Assembly (NCBI GenBank): GCA_005880605.1
Contig: VBIS01000028.1
Coordinates: 1-34,814, forward strand
Reading direction: 5' to 3'
Source: Chloroflexota bacterium
GTDB taxonomy: Bacteria; Chloroflexota; Dormibacteria; CF-121
Length of the DNA: 34,814 bases
Positions 18,172 through 25,940 of this stretch are shown here, in pieces. A program made the translations under genes and the position numbers. Position 1 is the first letter of the stretch, and each line of letters starts with the position of its first letter. The notes under the pieces were generated by a model, which worked only from the letters and a program-made list of their open reading frames with translations, ran no database searches and had not been told where the DNA came from.

Positions 18172-18193
18172 GGGTGGGGGCTTAGGGTGGGGG
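18172..18193 (+). promoter_or_regulatory. Putative G-quadruplex overlapping the dppB ribosome site
   Basis: The RNA-like strand reads G3-T-G5-CTTA-G3-T-G5, four G-runs with loops of 1, 4 and 1 nt, and ends one base before the GTG start of the permease gene. The G-runs are also the only possible Shine-Dalgarno, so folding would hide the start. Confidence 0.55.
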
Positions 18194-18194
18194 C

Positions 18195-19190
18195 GTGACC
18201 AAATACGTCGTTCGCCGCATCCTGCAGGCGATCCCGCTCCTGCTCGTCATCTCCTTCGTCCTCTTCGCCATCCTGCAGGTTCTGCCGGAGAAGCCATGGG
18301 ACCTGCTGTTGCGCAACCCCAGGATGACGGCCGCCGATCGGGCCCGACTGCTGAACTACTACGGGTTCAACCGCCCCTTCCTGGTTCAGTACCTGACCTA
18401 CATGCGCAACCTGCTGCACTTTGACCTGGGGTTTTCGTATTTCAGCCACCAGAGCACGGTCAGCCTGATTGCCGAGCGGCTGCCCAACACCGTCCTGCTG
18501 ATGGGCACCTCCTACATCTTCACGCTCCTGATCGCCATCCCGATCGGGATCGTGGCAGCGGTGAAACAATATTCGAGGCTCGATAACTTCCTGACGACCG
18601 GCGCGTTCATCGGCATCTCGCTGCCGCAGTTCTGGTTCGGGCTGATGCTGATCATCCTGCTCTCGGTGCTGCCCTACCAGCACCTTGGCTTCCGCCTCTT
18701 TCCCACCGACGGCATGTGGGACTCGGGCCATGAGGGAAACCTCGCCCATCTGAACCTCGGCGATCCGATCAACCTCGCCTGGCACCTGGTGCTGCCCGGG
18801 ATCGTGCTGGCGGTCCAATCGATCGCGCAATACAGCCGCTTCGTGCGCAGCAGCATGCTCGACGTGCTGAGCCAGGACTACATCCGGACCGCGCGCGCCA
18901 AGGGCCTCTCGCAGCTGCGGGTGGTGGTGCGCCACGGATTTCGCAACTCGCTGCTGCCTCTCATCACCCTGATGGGCCTGGACGTACCCCAGTTGTTCGC
19001 GGGGGCGCTGATCACCGAACAGGTCTTCACCTGGCCCGGCATGGGGCGGCTCTTCTGGGAATCAGCGGGGAAGGGCGATTACCAGGTGCTGCTCGGCATC
19101 ATGATCATCCTGGCGATCCTGGTCGTGCTCGGCAACCTGATCGCGGACCTGGCTTACGGTTGGGCCGATCCGCGGATCCAGTACCGATGA
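18195..19190 (+). CDS. dppB: Peptide ABC transporter permease, DppB type
   Basis: The 331-aa inner membrane protein has six helices. The N-terminus is typical (YVVRRILQAIPLLLVISFVLFAIL), followed by the extracytoplasmic loop with YGFNRPFLVQYLTYMRNLLHFDLG. The cytoplasmic EAA loop reads DYIRTARAKGLSQLRVVVRHGFRNSLLPLIT, where ARAKGL contacts the ATPase. The end reads WADPRIQYR. It forms the channel with the following DppC-type protein. The start is GTG 18195, one base after the G-rich run. The gene is coupled to the next through an ATGA overlap. Substrate (dipeptide, oligopeptide or metal) is not determinable. Confidence 0.93.
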   Translation: MTKYVVRRILQAIPLLLVISFVLFAILQVLPEKPWDLLLRNPRMTAADRARLLNYYGFNRPFLVQYLTYMRNLLHFDLGFSYFSHQSTVSLIAERLPNTVLLMGTSYIFTLLIAIPIGIVAAVKQYSRLDNFLTTGAFIGISLPQFWFGLMLIILLSVLPYQHLGFRLFPTDGMWDSGHEGNLAHLNLGDPINLAWHLVLPGIVLAVQSIAQYSRFVRSSMLDVLSQDYIRTARAKGLSQLRVVVRHGFRNSLLPLITLMGLDVPQLFAGALITEQVFTWPGMGRLFWESAGKGDYQVLLGIMIILAILVVLGNLIADLAYGWADPRIQYR

Positions 19191-20128
19191 TCAATCCCAC
19201 GCTCGAACAGTCGGAGCTGCCACCGGGAGCCGGGCAGCTCGTCCCTGACTACGACCTCACCCGGGAGATCGGCTACTACCAGCTGGTGTGGCGCCGGCTC
19301 CTTCGCCATCGCCTGGCGGTGATCTCCGGCGGCGTCCTCGTGCTGCTGGCCGTCGCCTGTTACCTTGGCCCGCTGCTGCTGCCCATGCGTTGGGACGAGC
19401 CCGACCTCTTCAATCGCTACGCCGCGCCCTCATTCCCGCACGTGATGGGCACCGACGACCTGGGGCGCGATCTCTTCAAGCGCATCCTCGAGGGCGGCCA
19501 GGTGTCACTCGCGGTCGGCGTACTGGCGATGCTGGTCACGATTATTCTGGGCGGTCTGATCGGTGCGCTGGCCGGCTACTTCGGACGACTGGCCGACAAC
19601 AGCATGATGCGCTTCACCGACGCCGTCCTCGCCATTCCGCAGATCTTCATCCTGATCCTGATCATCGCCTCCTTCCGCCAGGCGGGCCACACACCGGCCG
19701 TCATCATCCTCGCTATCGGAGTGACCTCCTGGCCCTACACCGCTCGCATCATCCGCTCGGTCGTCCTCTCGATCCGCGAAAAGGAGTTCGTCGAGGCTGC
19801 CCGGGCCACCGGCTCGGGTAACTTGAAGATCCTTGCACGCCACGTCCTCCCCAATGCTCTGGGCCCGATCATGGTGGCAGCCACCCTGACCATCGGCTTT
19901 GCCATCATCCTCGAGAGCGCGCTCAGCTTCCTCGGCTACGGGTTGGGTCCGCCGATCGCCTCCTGGGGCGGCATGCTCTTCAACGCCAACGCCTTCATCT
20001 ATGACGCGCCCTACGCGCCGTTCGCTGCGCTGTTCCCGGGCTTGATGATCCTGATCGCCGTGCTCTGCGTGAACTTCGTTGGCGACGGGCTGCGGGATGC
20101 CTTCGACCCTCGGTCCTTCGAGCGCTGA
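19187..20128 (+). CDS. dppC: Peptide ABC transporter permease, DppC type
   Basis: A 313-aa permease with a cytoplasmic N-terminus, TM1 (LAVISGGVLVLLAVACYLGPLLL), and the family hallmark HVMGTDDLGRDLFKRILEGGQVSLAVGVLA. The EAA loop reads EFVEAARATGSGNLKILARHVLPNALGPI. It ends with VNFVGDGLRDAFDPRSFER, the usual DppC tail. The ATG at 19187 lies in ATGA with the dppB stop, which I prefer over the tracked 19160 start inside dppB. The stop overlaps the next ATG (TGATG). Confidence 0.95.
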   Translation: MINPTLEQSELPPGAGQLVPDYDLTREIGYYQLVWRRLLRHRLAVISGGVLVLLAVACYLGPLLLPMRWDEPDLFNRYAAPSFPHVMGTDDLGRDLFKRILEGGQVSLAVGVLAMLVTIILGGLIGALAGYFGRLADNSMMRFTDAVLAIPQIFILILIIASFRQAGHTPAVIILAIGVTSWPYTARIIRSVVLSIREKEFVEAARATGSGNLKILARHVLPNALGPIMVAATLTIGFAIILESALSFLGYGLGPPIASWGGMLFNANAFIYDAPYAPFAALFPGLMILIAVLCVNFVGDGLRDAFDPRSFER

Positions 20129-21165
20129 TGGTTACCGGTTCTGCCGATGCCGCGCCGGTGCTCCGGTTGGAGCAGCTGCGGACCTACTTTGCCACCGGCG
20201 ATGGGATGGTCAAGGCGGTGGATGGCATCGACCTCCAGGTGCGGCCGGGGCGCACGCTGGGGGTGGTTGGTGAATCCGGATGCGGCAAGACGGTGACGGC
20301 GCTGTCCATCATGCGCCTCCTGCCGAGAACCGGACACATCGTAGGCGGCCGCATTCTGTTAGGAGGGCGCGACCTCGTACAAGCCGGTGAGGACGAAATG
20401 CGCGAACTCCGCGGCAACGCGGTCTCGATGATCTTCCAGGAGCCGATGACGTCGCTGAACCCGGTCTTTACCGTGGGTGACCAGGTGGGTGAGGCGATCC
20501 GGCAGCATCTCGACCTCACGGAGCGCCAGGTACGCGATCGTGTGCTCGAGATGTTCGAACTGGTCGGGATTGCGGATGCGGGCAAGCGGGTCCGCGACTA
20601 TCCCCACCAGATGAGCGGCGGGATGCGCCAGCGGGTGATGATCGCGATGGCGCTCGCCTGCAACCCCGCGGTGTTGATCGCCGATGAGCCGACCACCGCC
20701 CTCGACGTCACCATCCAGGCGCAGATCCTCGAGCTGATGCGGGAACTGCAGCGGCGTAACCGGATGGCAATCATCCTCATCACCCACGACCTCGGCGTCG
20801 TCGCCGAGATGGCTGACGAGGTCGCGGTGATGTACGCCGGCAAGGTCGTCGAGCACGGCAGTGCCGACCAGGTCTTCGATAGTCCCCGTCACCCGTACAC
20901 CCAGGGTCTGCTCGCCTCGATTCCGAGCCTGGCGGCGCGTGGCCGGCCGCTGACGGCCATCACCGGGACCGTCCCACATCCACTGAACCTGCCCCCGGGC
21001 TGTACCTTCGCCCCTCGCTGCCCGCGGGCGTTTGAGCGCTGTCCGACCGCGTTTCCGGCGCGCATGGACCAGGGCGGCGGCCACGAGGTGGCCTGCTACT
21101 TGTACGGCGACCAGGCCGAACCTGCCGCGACCCCCGATGCCGGCCGGGCGCGGCCGGCGCGATGA
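20128..21165 (+). CDS. dppD: Peptide ABC transporter ATPase, DppD type
   Basis: The 345-aa ATPase has Walker [10 protein letters not shown]-loop [17 protein letters not shown], signature [15 protein letters not shown], Walker [14 protein letters not shown] and H-loop [13 protein letters not shown]. The C-terminal oligopeptide extension is present ([29 protein letters not shown]), including the four Cys that hold an iron-sulphur cluster in several DppD/OppD proteins. It pairs with the next ATPase as a heterodimer under the two permeases. ATGA overlap with the next gene. Confidence 0.96.
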   Translation: MVTGSADAAPVLRLEQLRTYFATGDGMVKAVDGIDLQVRPGRTLGVVGESGCGKTVTALSIMRLLPRTGHIVGGRILLGGRDLVQAGEDEMRELRGNAVSMIFQEPMTSLNPVFTVGDQVGEAIRQHLDLTERQVRDRVLEMFELVGIADAGKRVRDYPHQMSGGMRQRVMIAMALACNPAVLIADEPTTALDVTIQAQILELMRELQRRNRMAIILITHDLGVVAEMADEVAVMYAGKVVEHGSADQVFDSPRHPYTQGLLASIPSLAARGRPLTAITGTVPHPLNLPPGCTFAPRCPRAFERCPTAFPARMDQGGGHEVACYLYGDQAEPAATPDAGRARPAR

Positions 21166-22010
21166 GCGCGCTGCTGGAAGTCTCCGACCTCGTCAAGTAT
21201 TTCCCGGTCCACGGTGGGTTCTTCCAGCGTAAGGTCGCTGATGTCAAGGCGGTCGACGGCATCTCGTTCAGCATCAAGGCGGGCGAGGTGCTCGGGTTGG
21301 TGGGCGAAAGCGGCTGCGGCAAAACCACGACCGGTCGCCTGCTGCTGCGGCTGATCGAGCCCACGCGGGGGCAGATCAAGTTCGACGGCCGGGATGTGCT
21401 CGCGATGCGGCCGCGCGAGCTCAAGGCCGCCCGCGCCGAGATGCAAATCGTCTTTCAAGACCCCTACGCGTCGCTCGACCCGCGCCTGCCGATCAGCGAG
21501 ATCGTGGGCGAGGGACTGAGCAACCACGGGATGAAGAACCGGCGCCAGCGCGAAGAGGCGGTGGCCGAAATCCTGGAGAAAGTCGGGCTTCGCCGCTTCT
21601 ACGTCAATCGCTATCCCCACGAGTTCAGCGGCGGGCAGCGGCAGCGGATCGGCCTGGCGCGGGCGCTGGTGCTCCGGCCCAAGTTCGTGGTCGCCGACGA
21701 ACCGGTGTCCGCGCTCGATGTGTCGATTCAATCGCAGGTGCTCAACCTGATGGCTGAGCTGAAAGCCGAGTTCGGCCTGACCTACCTCTTCATCTCGCAC
21801 AACCTGGGCGTGGTGCAGCACGTCAGCGACCGCGTCGCCGTCATGTACCTGGGAAAGATCGTCGAGCTGGCGGACAGCGAGGACCTCTATCGGAGTCCGC
21901 AACATCCTTACACCCAGGCGCTCCTCTCGGCGGTGCCATCGCCAAACCGCCATGAGCCGCCGCTCGAGTCCAAGGCCGCCGGCCACTGGGCCGCCTGCCA
22001 CTTCGCGTAA
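21162..22010 (+). CDS. dppF: Peptide ABC transporter ATPase, DppF type, lacking its Cys-cluster extension
   Basis: The ATPase core is complete: Walker [28 protein letters not shown], signature [15 protein letters not shown], Walker [13 protein letters not shown] and H-loop [13 protein letters not shown]. The C-terminus is odd. After [16 protein letters not shown] it jumps to [18 protein letters not shown], the normal last residues of the family. The usual 40 or so residues between them, with the PPSGCxFHxRCP Cys motif, are absent. The protein is therefore 282 aa rather than about 320-330. The frame is kept. The partner DppD keeps its extension. The loss is either a real deletion or a bad sequence join. 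Confidence 0.94.
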   Translation: MSALLEVSDLVKYFPVHGGFFQRKVADVKAVDGISFSIKAGEVLGLVGESGCGKTTTGRLLLRLIEPTRGQIKFDGRDVLAMRPRELKAARAEMQIVFQDPYASLDPRLPISEIVGEGLSNHGMKNRRQREEAVAEILEKVGLRRFYVNRYPHEFSGGQRQRIGLARALVLRPKFVVADEPVSALDVSIQSQVLNLMAELKAEFGLTYLFISHNLGVVQHVSDRVAVMYLGKIVELADSEDLYRSPQHPYTQALLSAVPSPNRHEPPLESKAAGHWAACHFA

Positions 22011-22023
22011 CCATCGCAGTCGC

Positions 22024-22029
22024 TAGTCT
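22024..22029 (+). promoter_or_regulatory. -10 box TAGTCT of tldD, leaderless type
   Basis: TAGTCT is followed by 6 nt and the ATG. It lies in the 25-bp gap after the transporter operon, so tldD could have its own leaderless transcript as well as readthrough. Confidence 0.3.
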
Positions 22030-22035
22030 TGTCCC

Positions 22036-23478
22036 ATGAAGGATTTGGCTGAAGCGGCGCTCAACGCCGCCCAGGTGAAGGGTGCGGGCTATGCCGACGT
22101 TCGCCTCGATGAACACGTGCAGCAGGACATCGTCGTCAAGAATGGGCAGCTGGCCGCGGTGTCCGACGATGCCAGCGAGGGGTTTGGCGTGCGCGTCCTG
22201 GTGGATGGCGCCTGGGGCTTTGCCGGCAGCGCTCGGCTAAATAAAAACGAAATCGACGAAGTCGTCGATCGCGCCATCCGGATCGCGCGGGCGAGTGCTC
22301 GTGTCCGCTCGGTGCCGGTCGACCTGGGGCCGCCCGTGACCTCGCGCGGTCGCTACCGGACGCCGCTCGAGCGTGACCCATTCAGCGTGCCGCTCAGCGA
22401 AAAGGTCGACCTGCTGCTGCGGGCCGATGCGGCCATGGGTGCGGTCAAGGGCGTGGGCATTCGCGAGGGATCGATGGAATTCCTTCGGCAGCGCAAGCTG
22501 TTCGCCTCGACCGAGGGCGCCTTCATCGAGCAGGAGCTGTTCGAGAGCGGCGCCGGCATCGAGGCGACCGCCACCTCACCGGACGAGGTGCAGAACCGCT
22601 CCTATCCGAACTCCTTTGGCCGCCACCAGGGCTCCGGCGGCTACGAGTACATCACCGCGATGCAGCTCGACCGTCACGGCGGCCGGATCGCAGAAGAGTC
22701 CGTGGCGCTGCTGAGCGCGCCCCAGTGTCCGAGCGGGGTCAAGACGCTCATTCTCGATGCCAGCCAGACGGCGCTGCAGATCCATGAGTCATGCGGTCAT
22801 CCCACCGAGCTCGATCGCGTCTTCGGCATGGAGGCGGCCTATGCGGGGACCAGCTTCATGACGCCCGACAAACTGAATCACCTCCAGTACGGCTCGCCGC
22901 AGGTGACGATCACCGCGGATGCCCTCACCCCCACCGGCCTCGGCACCTTCGGTTGGGACGACGAGGGCGTGCCCGCCCAGCAATCGTTCCTGATCAAGGA
23001 AGGGCTCTTCGTCGGCTACCTCACCTCCCGTGAAACCGCCAGCGTCCTGGGGCAGCAGAGTAACGGCACGATGCGCGCGGATGGTTGGAACCGCATTCCA
23101 TTGATCCGGATGACCAACGTCAACCTGCAGCCGGGTGACTCGTCGCTGGAGCAGATGATCGCGGAAACCAAAGACGGTGTCTACATGGAGACCAACCGCA
23201 GCTGGAGCATCGACGACAAGCGCCTCAACTTCCAGTTCGGCACCCAGCTGGCCTACGAGATCGTCAACGGCAAGCGTGGCCGGTTGCTCAAGAACGCGAC
23301 CTACGCCGGCATCACGCCCGAGTTCTGGAACTCCTGCGACGCGGTCGCCGGCCGTAGCGAATGGAAAGTCTGGGGCCTGGCCAACTGCGGCAAAGGACAG
23401 CCGCCACAGACGGCTCACGTCGCGCACGGTGCGGCGCCGGCGCGCTTCCAGCACGTCAAGGTTGGCATCCTGAAATGA
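22036..23478 (+). CDS. tldD: TldD metalloprotease subunit
   Basis: The 480-aa product is TldD, the catalytic half of the TldD/TldE protease. This cytoplasmic heterodimer degrades unfolded peptides; in E. coli it matures microcin B17 and clears CcdA. The zinc motif is HESCGHPTELD (residues about 250-260), and a conserved Cys occurs late (GLANCGKGQP). Other family stretches are ASEGFGVRVLVDGAWGFAG, YAGTSFMT, GTFGWDDEG, RADGWNRIPLIRMTNVNL and GVYMETNRSWSIDDKRLNFQFG. Length and motifs are normal. It ends in an ATGA overlap with tldE. Confidence 0.96.
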   Translation: MKDLAEAALNAAQVKGAGYADVRLDEHVQQDIVVKNGQLAAVSDDASEGFGVRVLVDGAWGFAGSARLNKNEIDEVVDRAIRIARASARVRSVPVDLGPPVTSRGRYRTPLERDPFSVPLSEKVDLLLRADAAMGAVKGVGIREGSMEFLRQRKLFASTEGAFIEQELFESGAGIEATATSPDEVQNRSYPNSFGRHQGSGGYEYITAMQLDRHGGRIAEESVALLSAPQCPSGVKTLILDASQTALQIHESCGHPTELDRVFGMEAAYAGTSFMTPDKLNHLQYGSPQVTITADALTPTGLGTFGWDDEGVPAQQSFLIKEGLFVGYLTSRETASVLGQQSNGTMRADGWNRIPLIRMTNVNLQPGDSSLEQMIAETKDGVYMETNRSWSIDDKRLNFQFGTQLAYEIVNGKRGRLLKNATYAGITPEFWNSCDAVAGRSEWKVWGLANCGKGQPPQTAHVAHGAAPARFQHVKVGILK

Positions 23479-24818
23479 AGAGCATGAAGGCGGCGCGCCT
23501 CACCGAGGAGGCCGAAGTCAAGGAGTTCATCGACCGGTTGCTGCAGGCGTCGCGCGCGGCGCAGACCGAGGTTATGGTCACGGAGTGGGACAGTGCGCTC
23601 ACCCGCTTCGCCAACAACGGCATCCACCAGAACGTGGCCGAGCGAGACGTGAGCGTGCGGGTGCGGGTGGTCAAGGATGGTAAGACCGGGGTGGCGACCA
23701 TCAACCAGATGAACGAGGCGGCCGCCACCGATGTCCTCAAGCGAGCCATCGCCATTGCCGACCTGCAACCGGAGGGGGAGGTCGTTCCCATGCCCGGGCC
23801 GGCGAAAAGCAAGCCGGTCGAGGCCTGGTCCGACGCGACCGCGGCGGCGACGCCGGAGGAGCGCGCCGACTTCGTCGAGACCATCTGCGCGAAAGCGAAA
23901 CGGGCCGGACTCCAGGCATTCGGGGCTTTCAGTACCGGGGCCGAGCAGCTGGCCATCGCCAACTCACTCGGCGTCTATCACTACCATCGATCGACCGAGG
24001 CCACCATCAACTCAGTCGTCATGGGTGAGGCAGGTTCGGGCTACGCCGATCGGGGCGCCGTCGACGTCCGGGAGCTGGACAAGGACGAGCTGGCCAACGA
24101 GGTCATCGACAAGACGCAGCGCAACCAGAATGCGCAGCCCATCGAGCCAGGGGTCTACGAGGTCGTGCTCGAGGAATACGCCGTCGCCGAGATGCTGGAG
24201 TTCATGAGCTATACCGGGTTCAGCGCGCTCGCCGTGGAAGAGGATCGCAGCTTCATGCGGCTGGGAGAGCGCATCACCGGCGAGCAGGTCACCATCTGGG
24301 ATGACGGTCTCGATGCTTCGGGCCTCCCGGCGCCCTTCGACTTCGAAGGTGTGCCCAAGCAACGAGTCGACCTGATCAACAAGGGCGTCGCCACCGCTGT
24401 CGTCTACGACATGATGACGGCCGCCAAAGAAGGCCGCCGGTCGACGGGCCATGGCCTGCCGGCGCCGAACACGGAAGGCCCCTACGCCGTCAACCTCTTC
24501 ATGCAACCGGGCTCGGTCGCGAAGCCCGATCTCATCTCAGGGATCAAACGCGGCATCTGGGTCACCCGCTTCTGGTACGTGCGGATCGTGCACCCCAAGC
24601 TCTCGATCATCACCGGGATGACCCGTGATGGTACGTTCCTGATCGAAAACGGCAAGATCACCCGACCGGTCAAGGATCTTCGCTTCACCCAGAGCATGCT
24701 GGAGGCCCTGAACGGAACGCTCGCCGCCGGCAAGACAACCAAGCTGCAGATCGGAGAGTTCATCGGCGCCTCGCGGGTCCCGGCGCTTCACCTCAAAGCA
24801 TTTACCTTCACCAGTTGA
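23475..24818 (+). CDS. tldE: TldE/PmbA protease partner subunit
   Basis: The 447-aa TldE (PmbA) homologue lacks the zinc motif, as expected, and forms the chamber with TldD. Visible stretches are LTRFANNGIHQNVAERDVSVRVRVV, GVYEVVLEEYAVAEMLEFMSY, DFEGVPKQRVDLINKGV, RSTGHG, and PDLISGIKRGIWVTRFWYVRIVHPKL followed by GMTRDGTFLIENGKI. I start it at ATG 23475, which overlaps the tldD stop; the tracked 23361 start lies inside tldD. It ends in a TTGA overlap with the next gene. Together with TldD it should process or destroy short peptides, which fits the transporter upstream. Confidence 0.94.
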   Translation: MKSMKAARLTEEAEVKEFIDRLLQASRAAQTEVMVTEWDSALTRFANNGIHQNVAERDVSVRVRVVKDGKTGVATINQMNEAAATDVLKRAIAIADLQPEGEVVPMPGPAKSKPVEAWSDATAAATPEERADFVETICAKAKRAGLQAFGAFSTGAEQLAIANSLGVYHYHRSTEATINSVVMGEAGSGYADRGAVDVRELDKDELANEVIDKTQRNQNAQPIEPGVYEVVLEEYAVAEMLEFMSYTGFSALAVEEDRSFMRLGERITGEQVTIWDDGLDASGLPAPFDFEGVPKQRVDLINKGVATAVVYDMMTAAKEGRRSTGHGLPAPNTEGPYAVNLFMQPGSVAKPDLISGIKRGIWVTRFWYVRIVHPKLSIITGMTRDGTFLIENGKITRPVKDLRFTQSMLEALNGTLAAGKTTKLQIGEFIGASRVPALHLKAFTFTS

Positions 24819-25540
24819 GCCGCTACCCGCTCGTCGGTCTGCCCACGCTAGCGATCCCGCCGGGTCCCAAGCCGCCCCGCTTCGGGATCAACCAGAGTTA
24901 TGTACGAGCGCTTACGGCCGCCGGCTGCGCTCCCATCCTCATCCCGATCTTCGAAGACGACGATCGGCTGCGGGCCATCTACGAGCGACTCGATGGGATC
25001 GTCTTCCCCGGCGGCGCCGACGTCGCGCCCGAAGAGTACGGCGAAGCGCCGATCGACAACCTCAATGTCGTCGAGCCGCCGCGTGACCGGACCGAGCTGA
25101 CTCTCGCACGCTGGGCGTTTGCCGACGACCTGCCCACGCTCGGCATCTGCCGCGGGCAGCAACTTCTCAACGTCGCCCTTGGTGGCAGCCTTTACCAGGA
25201 TCTCCGCCACCAGAGGGTTACGACGGTCGAGCATTCGGACGCGGATGGCCGAGCACGCAACGCGCTGCTGCATCGGGTGCGCCTCGACCCCGGCTCGCGG
25301 CTAGCGCAGCTGATCGACGAAACCAGCATCGAGGTCAACAGCCTTCATCACCAGGCCGTCAAAGACATTGCCGCGCCGCTAACCACGACCGGGACGTCCG
25401 ACGATGGCGTGATCGAAGCGCTCGAGTCACGCGATCGGCGCTTCCTGATCGCGGTGCAGTGGCATCCCGAGGAGATCGATGACCTGCCCTGGGTTCAACG
25501 TTTGTTCGCCGGATTCGCTCGGGCGGCTTCCGGCGAGTAG
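24815..25540 (+). CDS. Class I glutamine amidotransferase-like hydrolase (peptidase C26, PuuD-like)
   Basis: The 241-aa product belongs to the gamma-glutamyl hydrolase family that cleaves gamma-glutamyl bonds, for example gamma-glutamyl-GABA in PuuD. Visible are GIVFPGGADVAPEEYGE, the nucleophile Cys in TLGICRGQQLLNVALGGSLYQDL, VEHSDADGR, VNSLHHQAV and the catalytic His in QWHPEE. The TTG start is taken because it overlaps the tldE stop (TTGA) and the frame begins the fold properly. The stop directly abuts the stop of the minus-strand gene. The physiological substrate is not certain. Confidence 0.92.
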   Translation: MSRYPLVGLPTLAIPPGPKPPRFGINQSYVRALTAAGCAPILIPIFEDDDRLRAIYERLDGIVFPGGADVAPEEYGEAPIDNLNVVEPPRDRTELTLARWAFADDLPTLGICRGQQLLNVALGGSLYQDLRHQRVTTVEHSDADGRARNALLHRVRLDPGSRLAQLIDETSIEVNSLHHQAVKDIAAPLTTTGTSDDGVIEALESRDRRFLIAVQWHPEEIDDLPWVQRLFAGFARAASGE

Positions 25541-25930
25541 TCAGCTCTGGCTGGCGGCCTCCTTCAGCCAGGGAAGGGCGACCCCAAGCGGTCCGACCAG
25601 GAGTCCAAACTGCTCCGCATCCAAGCGGCGACGCGCGGCGATGGCGGTTGCCGCATCGCCGACGGCCCACCATGTCGGACTCTGTGGTGGATCTCCTGCG
25701 CGCTCGGCGGCGGCATCGAAGATTTGACGGTAGGAATCACCGCCGAGTGCCGCTAACGCTTGGCGACGGGCGGCTTCAACCTTCGGCTGCGACGCGCTCC
25801 AGGCCTGCTGCTGCCGCTTGCTGATGAGGGCCCTCGCCGGATCGCTCAGCCCGAGCAATCCCTGGTAGAAGCGATCTACCAGGGATCCGCTCGTCGCCGA
25901 ATCGCCGTCCTTGACAAAGGCCCGGCTCAT
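25541..25930 (-). CDS. Hypothetical protein downstream of lon
   Basis: I do not recognise this 129-residue product. It is mostly helical by composition, soluble and Ala/Arg-rich (ARALISKRQQQAWSASQPKVEAARRQALAALGG, ATAIAARRRLDAEQFGLL), with one Trp-rich turn (PTWWAVGD). There is no signal, Cys cluster or membrane helix. It starts 10 nt after the lon stop on the same strand, so it is likely the last gene of the adk-lon transcript. It could be a lon-linked accessory or an unrelated gene. Confidence 0.65.
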   Translation of the reverse strand: MSRAFVKDGDSATSGSLVDRFYQGLLGLSDPARALISKRQQQAWSASQPKVEAARRQALAALGGDSYRQIFDAAAERAGDPPQSPTWWAVGDAATAIAARRRLDAEQFGLLVGPLGVALPWLKEAASQS

Positions 25931-25940
25931 CAGAATCTGC

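Noticed and set aside
25355-25673. 104-aa minus ORF at the end of the hydrolase gene
   Set aside because: Arg/Pro/Gly-rich shadow overlapping two genes on known frames.
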